From: Adineta vaga
Taxonomy: Eukaryota > Rotifera
Direction: 5' to 3'
NCBI GenBank assembly: GCA_021613535.1
Contig: CP075495.1
Span: 12,524,001 to 12,588,000, forward strand
Length of the DNA stretch: 64,000 nt
Of the stretch, positions 27,794 through 39,397 are shown piece by piece. Both the position numbers and the translations under genes were made by a program. Under the pieces are notes generated by a model that saw only the letters and a list, made by a program, of their open reading frames with translations, made no database searches and had not been told where the DNA came from. Each line of letters opens with the position of its first letter. Position 1 is the first letter of the stretch.

Positions 27794-30700
27794 TCATTTA
27801 TTTCTTTTCAGTGTTCGTTGTTTTTCGGCATGTTCAACAATTTTTTCTTCAACACGTAAACCTTTACGTCGACGAACATCATTCATATATTTTTTTGCAC
27901 GATTTTCAAAATCTGCTTTTTCACCAAAATGAAGGAACTCTTCTTCAGTTTGAGGCTCCCAAAATGGATCAAGTTCAATGATTTCCCAATACGTCTTACC
28001 CGATATTTGTGGCGATGCTAGACCACTCGCTTTCTTACGCATTTCTTCAGCAAATCCAAAACTTTCTGCAACTGGCAATTCTGCTTTTATGATAAATGTA
28101 CTTGTACCTTCTTTCATATCTTCGTTTAATACACGTCCATTACGTTTATTTAAAACTGCATATGCACGACCTAGGAAAGCAAAGAAACAGATGCTATCGA
28201 AAACAATAGTTTTCTTTGTATACTAACCTAATGCTTCAGCATTGACCATAGTTTCACATTTAAACATAGCAGCAACAAGTCGTCTTGGTTGAGAATCGAA
28301 TGCTTTTCGACAACCATCACGAACAGTTGATACTATCTGGCCTGACAATGGTCCTTGTGTAAATACAATCTTTGATTTATCAATAACACGACGAGGTTTT
28401 TGTTGACTTTGTAATGTTGATGATTCATCACTCGTCACACTTAGTGTTTCAATTAGACTCTCTATTTCGTCAACTGGATTAGTTACTGCTGTTGTATTTG
28501 TCGCTGAAAGATCAGTATCATTTGTATCTACTGTTTCTGATGATTCTTCCTGATTACTAACAATTGTATTTATTGTCAATCGTTCAATAATAAATCCCAC
28601 ACCCATCAATGGTTCTTCACATAGAGATCCTTTAGCTGTTGCTAATTGAAAACCATTAACAATACTTAAATCATAATCATCTTTCATTAATGAACTATTT
28701 GTAGTTATTTTTTCTTCATTATTTAATACATTTGCCCAAATGGTTGAACCACGATGTCTATAGATACTATTTGGAATACGATTAAATAATAAATTCGGAC
28801 CAGATTTATGTGGACCAAATGACCAAATTTCATCAACTGTATTTTCATTCCACATCTTATCATTTGCAGCAATAAATTCTTCGTTTAATCGTTCTCGTAA
28901 TTGTCGAATTTCATTAAGTGTTTGATCATTTAATTGAACATTTGTTTTTCTATCATCACGTCCTTGTGCTTGTTCAATGACTGCAAGTAACGAAGTATTT
29001 TCATCTAATAGACAAGTAATACCAGCAGGTAAAGGTACTGCTCGAATTTGAACTATACATTGTTGATTTTGTGTACTTAATTCAATTAATCCATCCTCTA
29101 GATAAGCAAAATTATTCTATCTTGATTTTCTTATGTAGAGATTTAGACAAATACCTAATAGCCACGGTGGTCTTTCTTTCGTTGTTTTATTTGATTTCAT
29201 TTGTTGATGTTGATTTGCGAGTGATTCATTCAAAAAATCGACTTTCGGTGGTGGAATAATAGTTTCACGAAATGGAATAATTGGTGCTGAAACATTGATT
29301 TCAATACGAGCATATCTACAGAAAAAAACATATATGTAGGTATTTCTTATCTTTATTCAAATGATTTACAGACATTTTTGTCAGATCATCGATACATCGT
29401 TGTAAATGTACTTCACCGGCTGTTGAAAGAATATATTCACCAGTATCTTTCAATGTACATTCAACTAATGGATCAGCTTGATTTAATAATTTCATACCAT
29501 GTCGAAGTTGTTTCATTTGAGCTAAACAAATAGTAAAGGAAATTATCATGAGTAAAAAGAAAGCTATGAATATTTACAAGGATTTTTTGTTTCAATTGCT
29601 ACACGAACAATTGGTGAAACTTCAAAATGAAGACCAGTAAATGATGGACAAAAGATATCCGTTGATAATGTTGCTGATTTCAATACAAGAGAATCCAATT
29701 GACCAATAGCTAAATTAAATAATTGATTATTTGATGAAGAAAAAGTTATGATCAAACGTACCAACGATATTTCCAGCAGGTACTTGATCAAGTACGGTAA
29801 ATTCACGACCCATCATTAAATAGAGATCTTGTACAATAAATTCATGTACATGATGAGAAATACTACGTACAGAAAGTTCATTGAGATCCTAAATAATAAA
29901 AGTATCAAATATTGTTCGAATTCAAAACAAAAAAATGATTTGATAATTCTTACTTTTCCCGCAAATAATGATGGATCATGACGTGGACTAAGAACGAAAA
30001 TTTTTTGTCCTCTTTTTAATCGTCCACTGAAGACACGTGCAAATGCAAGAAATACATTTTCATACGTATTTTCATTGGAGTCTGTTTTTGCTATTGCACT
30101 TTCAACACTATTCTCTGTTGTAGATTGAACTGTTTCTCCTATTGGATTTCCATATTCTTCATTTGGTGTTGTTGTTTTATTAAGTTGTTTCTGTTTAAGA
30201 AATTCACGTCGTTGAGCTATATCTTCTGCAGTTAATGGTCTATACGAAAACAAACTTAGCGATTGATAGGTTTTCTATTTATCTAACTTTTGTCGGTTTT
30301 GTGATAGAGCACTATTATGCACAGAGAATAATTTGGAAACACAAACGATCACTGGTGCTTGATCATCACTTGAACAATCGATAAATGCTGTGGAAAGTAA
30401 ATTTCCCAAGCTAATAATCAAACTTGATTTAGAAAAAAATCTTACCCTGTTTCAAACGTTGTGTTTCTGGTAATAATGTATCAAATCGACGACTTTTATT
30501 ACACATTAATTGTTCGATTTTATCTGTATTCAATGCTTTTGGATTTGGAAGTTGAGTAACAACCATATCTATATAATTATAAAAAGTACAATCTATGAAA
30601 TTCTTTCGATTCAATGAAAATTTCACTTACCGAAAACAGCTGAAGCTACAGGTAACCATTGATTGAAAAGTAAATGTAATGGAACACATGGATCACTATG

Positions 30701-32149
30701 TCCAATATCTCGTGGAATTAATTTTGCACCAATAGATGCGACAATTTTTTCAAGCTTTTCATTATCACTAAAAATCGAAATTTATTATTCAACTAGAAAA
30801 AGAATTTAAACAAATACAAACCGTCGTGTAATAATAGTTTCATAAACACTCCAAATATTTTCAAGAATAAATTGAACAAACATTGGTTTTTGACCTTTAC
30901 TCTACAAATGAAAAAATAAAGACAATCAATTTATTCAAAATATGCTTTTTCTTCAATTGATTGATTACCTGTGCTCCTTTAAAAACTCGTTTGCTTTTTC
31001 TATCGAAATAAAAATCACCCCATAGAGTTTTCATTAATACTTCGCGTTTAATTGATAATTTTTTTGCATATAAATCTGCGAAATGATGAATTCTATTGAT
31101 ATAAAAAGAATATATTTCAACTGGAAACATGAACTTCAATCATGATTTACCCAAAACCCCATCCATCTAATGCACTAGCAAATAGAACATTATTATAATG
31201 TGGTGAAAAACACATTTGAGCTTCATTTCGCGCCCAATCATCATCACCATCATCAACAATATCATTATTTGTTTCTTTCTTAATCTAAATAAATCATAGA
31301 TAAGTTTCAATTAAACATTAGATTTTGATATCTACTTCTTCATTTGCTTCTTGATCAACCTACAGCAAGCAACAATAGAGTATTTATTCAGAACAAATTC
31401 TTTCTCTTACACTTTTTTCTAATAGTAACGATGTAAATTGTTCAGCAACAACTGCATTTATATTTTCTAATATCCCTCGTATATGTAAATAAGCTTCGAG
31501 TGGTGTCATTTTCAATCCAATGATTAGACGATCAATTTTATTGAGAACTAAAATAATACGTAAATGTTCTAGCCATGCTTGTCGAAGAGCAGCTAACGTC
31601 TAAATTAAAGTTTTATTGTTTTATTAATCCATCATTGAAATGTAATAGTCATTACTTGAGGACAAACGCCTTCAACAACATCAACAAGAATAATTGCACC
31701 ATCACAAAGACGAACAGCAGTAGAAACTTCGGATGAAAAATCAACGTGTCCAGGAGTATCAATCAGATTAATTAAATACTTCTTATCCTCTAAATAAATT
31801 TGATCAACTATTTTCGTTATAAGAATTATCGATTAAATGAGGTAAACCTTTCTCATGTACGAGTGAAACAGCACTGGATTTCATTGTAATACCTCGCACT
31901 TGTTCAGCTTCTAAACTATCCATTAAACGTAACTACAGAAAATGATTTATGATTTCTCGATAATAATTTCTGTATATTTACTTTGCCGGCTAATCGTGTG
32001 GATATAATTCCATTCGAAGCAAGTAAATCATCAGCTAATGTTGTTTTACCATGATCGACATGCGCCAAGATACATATATTACGAATTAATTCAGTATTTT
32101 CTTGTAATTCAGAAAGAACCTCGGATGGATAAGTTATAGTCGGTGGCAT
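27794..32149 (-). CDS. EFL1: elongation factor-like GTPase 1 (EFL1), ribosome maturation factor
   Basis: Cytoplasmic GTPase of the EF-G/EF-2 family that works with SBDS to release eIF6 from pre-60S subunits. Start at 32149 ([20 protein letters not shown]), stop at 27794, more than ten exons with short introns. G1 is [20 protein letters not shown] (about 32000-32090); the next exon gives [21 protein letters not shown]3 is [20 protein letters not shown] (about 31720-31780) and G4 [11 protein letters not shown] (about 31520-31560). The domain II segment [20 protein letters not shown] is at 30000-30070, then the EF-G-like [20 protein letters not shown] with LQRCIDDL (about 29390-29470), and a C-terminal [20 protein letters not shown] then SGLASPQ (27990-28100). 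EFL1-type insertions (acidic 28420-28560) distinguish it from EF-2. Next to NDUFS7 upstream (294 bases) and the kinase-like gene downstream (156 bases). Confidence 0.93.
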
Positions 32150-32443
32150 TGTTGTCTGAATCTAGTTTGCTTTAGTTCTTTCTTTCTAAATAAATGATCG
32201 AGTTTTCAATTTATATAAATCATGACACAATAACTATGACGGATGTTGTAATTACGTAAGATCGAGAAAAAAGACGAATATAGGCATGATTCTATTTACA
32301 CTCTTTCTTCAGAATGAGAGAAAAAAAAAGAAAATAACGCTGACAGGAAAAAGTAAAGCAACAAAAAGAATGTCGAAGACAAAAAAAAGAGAAAACGGGA
32401 AAATAAGACTAATATAATAAGTGATGTCTGATCTTGTATTGAT

Positions 32444-33298
32444 TCATTTTCGATACCATTTCTGTAAGGTATCATAACGTTTTATTTTTCTTTGTAATTG
32501 TAGAACACCATAGAGTAATGCTTCTGCACTTGGTGGACAACCAGGAACATAAATATCTACGGGAATAATACGATCACATCCGCGTACCTAATATGAGAAG
32601 AAAGAAAACGAATATTTTTAAGAATGCTAGTTTGAAATAGATAAGAATTCAATAACATACGACTGCATACGAATAATGATAATAACCACCACCATTAGCA
32701 CATGAACCCATAGATATAACCCATTTTGGATGAGGCATTTGCTCATAAAGTCGTCGAATAGCTATAGAAATATTAGTTGTGAATAAAAAAATTCTTCTTT
32801 TTATGTTGAAAATCTTTGTTTACCTGGTGCCATTTTATTCGTGAGTGTACCAGCAACAATCATAAGATCAGCTTGACGTGGACTAGCACGAAAGACAACA
32901 CCAAATCGATCCATATCATAACTAAAATTAATTAAGAATAATAACTAAAATCAAATGAATAGATATCGAGAAATTTACCGTGGTGCAGCCATGTGCATCA
33001 TTTCTACGGCACAACAAGCAAGACCAAATGTCAATGGCCAAATAGATCCACGTCGAATTAAATTTTGTACATCATCCAAACGAGCTAATGCAACTTCAAC
33101 TTTACTATCACCATAATGTTTGCCTGGTGCATTCTTATAAGGTGATAAATTTGTTACTAAGTTCTGTTCTTGTGCATTTTGAATCGGTGGATTAGTTGTT
33201 TGTTCAACAACAGATGATGCAGTAGCTGCTCCACGATTCGATATAATAGATGGTAGAGTAAGTCGAGAAAATGGCAAAGAATAACGTAAGAGTGCCAT
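32444..33298 (-). CDS. NDUFS7: NADH:ubiquinone oxidoreductase core subunit S7 (PSST)
   Basis: Mitochondrial complex I subunit carrying the terminal [4Fe-4S] cluster N2. Start at 33298 with a presequence ([20 protein letters not shown]), then [20 protein letters not shown] and [20 protein letters not shown]. Exons continue with [60 protein letters not shown] and [20 protein letters not shown], ending KWYRK at TGA 32444. All four cluster cysteines (adjacent CC, one in GSCA, one in PGCP) are present. Introns of about 60 bases at 32591-32660, 32762-32823 and 32921-32978. An acceptor ATTTATTTAG lies about 17 bases before the ATG. Confidence 0.96.
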
Positions 33299-33694
33299 TG
33301 AAAGAAAAAGATCTAAATAAATAATAAAGATTTATATTATGAAAACAATCTCGAATTTTCTATTTTATGAGTTATTCAAGTTCAAAATAGTAATGATCAA
33401 CAAGATTCATTCGCATTCGGTGTCGGTGGCGATATTTTTTTCTTTTCCATAAAATATCATCTGTAACTTTTTATTGGTAAACATATTTTTCGATAGATGT
33501 CATTCGTATTCGACTCTTTGATTTATTTTTCAGACGACGAAGAAGCATATGGCATATTTCATATCAGAGAATGCCAATAAAAAAAACGAAATTCCTTAAA
33601 TAGTTACACGTTCTTTCGACAAGCAATGCTATAATAATGATAATCTTCGTAGAATCATATTCACATATTTAATTCTTGTGAACGAGTAACAACG
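33299..33694. promoter_or_regulatory. divergent promoter region, NDUFS7 and orphan membrane protein
   Basis: 396 bases between two head-to-head start codons. No TATA box or known operator is clear; a 3' splice site for NDUFS7 lies near 33315. Confidence 0.4.
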
Positions 33695-34101
33695 ATGCAT
33701 CTGGTAGTATCACTGAATTTTATTTTCATTGCATCGATTTCGTTGTGTTACAGTGATTCGAATGTGACTGGTGAGAAATGAATCTTAATTTATCATTCAT
33801 AACAGATTACTTTGATCTATTTGTTTTTTTTTCAGAATTATCACCGATTATTTGTAAAAAATGTTCGCCTTGTTGGAATATTTTCAGTGAAAATTTTGGT
33901 CCTTGTACTAATGAAACATTTCAAATAAGCTTCTTTAATAATGTTCAACCAGTTTGTACTGATACATTAGTTTTACTTATTATCATGTTTCTTAGTATTG
34001 TTATTCTTATTCCTACGTGTCTTTGGCTTTGTTATCTCTCGATTAAACGTTGTCGAAATGCCGATGGAAAATATATTGTCAACGAACGCCTTATTATGTA
34101 A
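33695..34101 (+). CDS. small secreted/single-pass membrane protein, family unknown
   Basis: Two exons: 33695-33770 and 33836-34101 (intron GTGAGA...TTTTTTTCAG), 113 residues. Residues 1-20 form a signal peptide (MHLVVSLNFIFIASISLCYS). The short ectodomain has six cysteines, including the cluster CKKCSPCW, and a glycosylation sequon in CTNET. A strong membrane helix (TLVLLIIMFLSIVILIPTCL) is followed by a short basic tail KRCRNADGKYIVNERLIM. The arrangement is receptor- or adaptor-like, but I do not recognise the family. Confidence 0.65.
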
Positions 34102-34857
34102 TCAACACATTTAACAAATTTAGTATTTCGTCATTTTTTTTCCTATTATTTTATTTACTCATGAAAAAAAAAGAAGAGATTGGAATTATGTCGTTTTAAA
34201 AATACGATTGAATAAAACTAAATCTGAGTGATAATTAAATCGTATATGATAGTTCGAATAGATAACTGATTCAAAGCGAAAAAGTTTTGTATCTATACAA
34301 AGATTTGGCTTCAACTGATAATACAGCATATTAACAAAGTCATGTTATTTGTTTTCTTGAAATAATCTATTCTTTATTAAAATGAACATGACGAATGACT
34401 TAATCTGATATGTTGGAATATGTTATAGATTGAATAAAATCAATATAGAATGTTTATTCTATCAAATTAACCAATGATGTCGGCAGTGAAATATACACAA
34501 TTGATGGATGATAGGTGATGCGAGCGACAAAGATTAATTGTACATATCATAATCGTCATTGATCAATCTATGAATAATTTCGTAATATGATAATTATTAC
34601 CGTCAAATTTTGTACGGAATAAGAACGTACTTGAAGAAATTTTTCACAAATCTATTGTCATTTAATTGGTTAAAGAATCATTTCAGTCAATTGTTATTAC
34701 GTATAGTCACGGTTGAATTCATTTCGTTCGGTATTATTCAGACTATTGTTTCATACATAGAATAATAACCTTTTGTCCCTTTCGTTGAGATATTATTTAA
34801 GAGAAAAATTACAAAAAGAAAACGTAACAAAACAATTATAATGATCATTTCTCTTGC
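34102..34857. other. intergenic region between two orphan membrane-protein genes
   Basis: AT-rich, no open frame of note. It contains AATAAA-like signals for the upstream gene and presumably the promoter for the next one. Confidence 0.5.
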
Positions 34858-35520
34858 ATGTTACGATCAATAGATATGCCACTCCTATCATTCTTTTTCT
34901 TCTTGCTGTTCATACAATATTCCTTATCTATTACTGCTAATCAGTTTAATTCTAATTGTTCTTTATTATTTAATATACAAATAATAAATCAATCAGATAT
35001 AATTCAAACTAGTTTTCCTGTGAAATTGATCGGTAATTATAATTTAACATGTGGTATTCCAAATTCTATTGCTTATTATAAAATTACACCATTGAATACT
35101 CTTGTTATTGAAAATAAACAACACCAACAACAGAATGATGATATAGATTCAATGATTCAACTGCATACAACTCAATTTGAATTTAGTATATCTCAATCTT
35201 CAACAATTCGATTATGTATTTTACCATCGGATAATGATGAGGATCAATATTTGTGTCGACAAATTCATATTGGTATTAATAAATTATATCATTTTTGGAA
35301 TTTACCAATGAGAATTTTTTATATATTTTCAATATGTTCACTTGGCAGCTATCATATTTTATATTTTCTACGAAAGAAATGGATTAAAGGCGGAAAAAAA
35401 TCGAAACCCAAATCCAAACCCATTGTTGCTAGACTGTCACTATCTGATGAAAGTAAACATGATACATTTGAAAATGAAAAAATTAATGAAGACATGTCTG
35501 GCGAAGAAGAAGATGAATAA
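34858..35520 (+). CDS. single-pass membrane protein of unknown family
   Basis: Intronless, 220 residues. A signal peptide (residues about 7-26, MPLLSFFFFLLFIQYSLSIT) leads to an ectodomain of about 125 residues with several Asn-glycosylation sequons (NCS, NQS, NLT) and five cysteines, including CSLLF, LTCGI, RLCIL and YLCRQ. One membrane helix follows (about 147-168, IFYIFSICSLGSYHILYFL), then a basic stop-transfer segment KKWIKGGKKSKPKSKP and an acidic tail ending SGEEEDE. It is possibly an Ig-like or cadherin-like beta domain; I cannot assign it. The upstream ATG at 34858 and the one at 34876 are both plausible starts; the second gives a tidier signal peptide. Confidence 0.65.
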   Translation: MLRSIDMPLLSFFFFLLFIQYSLSITANQFNSNCSLLFNIQIINQSDIIQTSFPVKLIGNYNLTCGIPNSIAYYKITPLNTLVIENKQHQQQNDDIDSMIQLHTTQFEFSISQSSTIRLCILPSDNDEDQYLCRQIHIGINKLYHFWNLPMRIFYIFSICSLGSYHILYFLRKKWIKGGKKSKPKSKPIVARLSLSDESKHDTFENEKINEDMSGEEEDE

Positions 35521-35662
35521 TAAAACTTTTATTGAATTATATGTATTCTTTTTCTAATGATAAAATCTCAATAAAAAGAAAAAGAAAATGTTTCTCTTAA
35601 TCTAGATCTAAGATATAAGGGTGAGCTAGTTAGTGTACGTAAATAGGTAAACTAATATTCAT

Positions 35663-36887
35663 CTATTCTTCTTCTTCTTCTTGCTCTTCGTTTTGCTCTT
35701 CTGTTGCTGCTGCAGGTTCTTCTTCAGTAGCTGGTTCTTCTGCAGCGGATTCTTCAGGTGCTGGTGGAGCTTCTTGTTCTTCTTCCTCTTCAGCTGGAGG
35801 AGGAGGAGGAGGCTAAAAGAATAAATATCCAATGAAGGCAACACGGTTTTATTAACTTTCATAGCTACGTACTAAATCTTCCGATTTCTCTTCGGACTTT
35901 TGTTTTGGAGCAGCAGCAGCACGTCTAGGTTTACGTGCTGTACTATCCTCAGATGATTCTGCAACTTGTTTTATTTTCGCTTTTGGACGTTCAGATACAA
36001 AATCTGCTTTTTGTTTTTCTGCAGCCCAGACATCACGACGATCTTTGTATGTACGACGATCAGTAACTAAATATATTCGATTCAGATATAAATTTGACGT
36101 ATTCAGAACAAGAAACAGATTACATACCACGTTCGTATCGACTGAAAAGCGATACTTTTGCCTAGAACATAGTAACGAAAAGATATATTTCGTTTAGAAA
36201 AGATTTGAATCAGAAACTAACTGGCGCTTGAGATGTTATATCATTAACACCGGTAAAGCTAGAATTGATCATCAAACATTCTAATGTGTACATTATTTTC
36301 ATGGATGATATGAATACTTACAGACCACCACCAAGACCAGTATGAACAATATTGGATTTACGTGTTTTTGCTTTTCTACAAAGAAGTAGAATAATCCAGC
36401 TAGAGAATGAAAAGAAGAGAAAATAATCAAACCCTTTTTCAATCTGACGAGCACGTTCACTTAATTCTACCATCTAAATAAATAGATTTTCGTTTAATTA
36501 ATCAACATGAAAGATATTTTAATAACTAACATCATATTTTTGTCGTTCAAATCGTTCAGTTAATTCATAAATACCACCATGTAATTGTTGAAGAAGCTCA
36601 TGAAATTCTTTAGCCTTTTGAAGAAGAAAATACGAAAGAAAGAATTCGAACAAAAATCAATAGACTCCAAATAAACCTTTTCAATAAGATAGTCTTTTGT
36701 TTTGCCATCTAATTGCAATGATGGTATTCGTTGAGAAAGTATAGATTGTTTTTCTTGTTCTAATTGTTCAGATGATTTTTGTAAATCTTCCTTGGCTCTA
36801 AGAACATTACTAAAAGCTGAACCAGTAGCCACTAAATATGAACAAATTATTACAAGGAAACTACGTTCGTCAATTAATAGACTTACT
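35663..36887 (-). CDS. troponin T
   Basis: Tropomyosin-binding subunit of the muscle troponin complex. Core: QSILSQRIPSLQLDGKTKDY then LIEKAKEFHELLQQLHGGIY, ELTERFERQKYDMVELSERA, and a region matching invertebrate TnT, VSLFSRYERVTDRRTYKDRR. Compare Drosophila (KYERRVDTRSYDDKK) and vertebrate (EKLKRQKYDITTLRSRI). The C-terminus is a Pro/Ala/Glu tail ending in EEQEEEEE, like the poly-Glu tail of insect troponin T. The start codon is split by an intron: A at 36887 ends a 16-base micro-exon (36887-36902) and TG (36830-36831) opens the next exon, giving ATGGCTACTGG. The 55-base intron and CAG acceptor before the micro-exon suggest a trans-spliced leader. The acidic N-terminal extension of vertebrate TnT is missing. 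Confidence 0.85.
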
Positions 36888-36902
36888 CTTGTTAGAGATC
36901 GA
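36887..36902 (-). other. 16-base leader micro-exon carrying the first base of the troponin T start codon
   Basis: Minus-strand TATAACAG acceptor, then 16 exonic bases ending AACAAGA, then a GTAAGT donor. Joining to the next exon creates AACAAGATGG, a good initiation context. With no upstream exon visible, the acceptor at 36903-36905 is the natural spliced-leader addition site. Confidence 0.6.
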
Positions 36903-39397
36903 CTGTTATAATAAGAAAATAATGAATGATATTTGTGACGAAAAGAGCAAGATTGTTGATACTCCTTCTTTTTTTGATAGATAGAAAGCAGAGCGAGAGA
37001 AAAAAAGAGGAAGGGATGGAATCAATCAGATTTATCGTTGTATCTTGTGCAGTGAATAACCTATACATAGTGTATGTAATAAAAATACGAACATATGTGT
37101 TATTTTGTCGTAGCTTTTTTCTTTGATTTGCACATCAGCAACATATATTTATTCGGATAAAAAAAGTACTGTTCTATATCGAGCAGTAAGATATATGTTC
37201 TTCAGACAATGGTAATATAAAAGAATGATTATACAGTGTACATAATAAACTGAGAAAAAAGACAGAAAACAAGTTAACATGTGTACTATCACACGAATGC
37301 ATCTTATGCAAAATGTTTTCTCTTCGATAAAAAGAAGTTATTTTGGGTCATGGGAAGTGAAGAAACCTGGCTCACTTCATATAGAAAAAATAAGCCAATC
37401 AGATTGAAATCTACACTTTACTGCTAATACTATGGTTTCAACAATTTGCTCGTACATGCTAAACTAACTCTAATCATGGATTCCTTGTATGGAATAGACG
37501 ATATCTGATGGAAAGTTCTGGAAGGTTCTGGGAAATTCCAGAGCGTTCTAGAACGCTGCGATCGATCTTTTATGGCTCTGAAAAGTTGTAGAATATTGTA
37601 GCACTATTTAATCCTTGATTCTAACCTTTGCTAGGGCCAGACAAGTGTGTTTTATTATAGTGATAAGAGCCAATGCACGAATAATCGGTATAATATGAAC
37701 TAATGGACTCCACTTAGGCTTACATCAACTTAGGTTCACTTCATATGACCGCATTCACCCATTGCGGATAATTACTTGAATTACGTAGTTTTATTTTAGA
37801 TAGGAGTAAAGGTCAAACAGCATCTTATCTTCAATCTCCAAGAGCTGTTCGTTGTATGTGTGAAAACATTTACTAATTAAATTGTTAAATAATCAAACGC
37901 AAAGAACAACCATCATAAAGTAAGCTATATTTATAAAAATTTATTTAAATGGATTGATTTTAAACTATTTCTTTTGTTTTTCAAGTGTTACCTTTAATTT
38001 TATTCCTTCATTTCGTCGTTATTTACCGACACAATCGTCAAATCTAACAACAAACAATGATATACTCTGAATTAAAATCATATAAACGCTTCACAGTAAT
38101 GCCAATACTGAGTCTAAGTCAATACATATATATACATGCATACATACAATTAAATGTATTCGACAAGAAACAGTCTTGGGTGATTTTAATGTACCTGAAA
38201 CACTACTACAAAGGAAGCTGCTGAATATGAATAAAGTTTTTTTTTATCAAAACCAAAATTTCGTTATTTAACATTATACTTCTGGTTTTATCTTCTTTGT
38301 ATCTTGTTTTGCAGCAATTCGAAAGAGAAGAAAATGAATGAACAACAGTATTATTTATTGATCTCAAGTAGCTTTTCGACAATGATCATACTTATTCAGT
38401 ACATAATAAATGTTAGCAGTGAAATAGGGAACAATTTTTCAAATTCCGTATAGAAAACTGTTTGCCAAAGCACGAAATATGAATAATCTTATTTAAAAAG
38501 TTTTGTTTTGGACAGAGAAGTTTATTTAATGACTATATAATAACTATACTGAATTGCTTTCTAAATACTATATTTTCACTAGAAGTAATTACAAGCGCGA
38601 CATCTACTGACAGATTAACTCTCATTCAGAGTTGTTATTACGGCCGATCAAGGTATAGACATATTTTAAGGTCTTTACAGGTGAATGTATCTTATCCTAG
38701 TCTTCTGCAAAAATTAATAATCAGTGTAAATAAGCAGCATAACGCAAATAATAAGATTGACACTCTTCAAATATATTGTTTGAATTTTTTTTATGATATC
38801 GAACTTTTAAATACTAACAAAAACAGCAACTTCATGAACAGAGTGATCTCCGATGTCTTTTACTAAATTCTAGATAAATTTTTTATCTTGCTATTATACA
38901 TTTGACATCAATTTAGCAAAGTAATCATATATTTGTTTCAAATTCAATGTCGATGTTTTCAAATACCTTCATCTAATAGATAATATCAGCAAAACAAGAT
39001 TAATCTAACTGTATGAATATTTAATTTCTTTACGAAATCTGTTAACATAATGAAGATTGTTTATTTGTTGATTATAATAAAAACAAACTTTATCTGGTAC
39101 TTTAAAAAGAAAATATTTATGAATAAGTAATAAACTCGTCTGTATATTGAAGCTTTTATTGTTTCACAAAATGAAATATATCAATAATATAATACATTTT
39201 TTTGTCATAGTAATACGCTATTAAACATGATTTACATTAAAGAAAAGGCAAAACTAGAGCCACAAAGTAACAGTTTTCAATACGTTACATGAATAAACAA
39301 AATGACGCAATTGAGTGTTTCTTTCAAGCCAATCAGGTGTAATAAAATCGGTAAAATCACGGTACATGATCGTAATTGGACAATAGATCACTATTTT
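36903..39397. other. 2.5-kb gene-free region containing a heat-shock-element array
   Basis: No coding region with a recognisable domain on either strand. The notable content is the pentamer array at 37511-37553. The remainder is AT-rich, and the right part (38680-39390) has very low GC, similar to decaying DNA around the neighbouring F-box pseudogene. Confidence 0.5.
37511..37553. promoter_or_regulatory. heat shock element array (HSF-binding pentamers)
   Basis: GAAagTTCtgGAAggTTC at 37511-37528 is four perfect inverted nGAAn pentamers in 5-base register. After a one-base slip, TTCcaGAGcgTTCtaGAA at 37536-37553 adds four more with a single mismatch, and a GAA at 37532-37534 lies between. Eight HSF1-type units in 43 bases is a strong HSE. 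No heat-shock gene is visible within the window; the nearest start codon is troponin T, about 620 bases away, pointing left. Confidence 0.8.
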
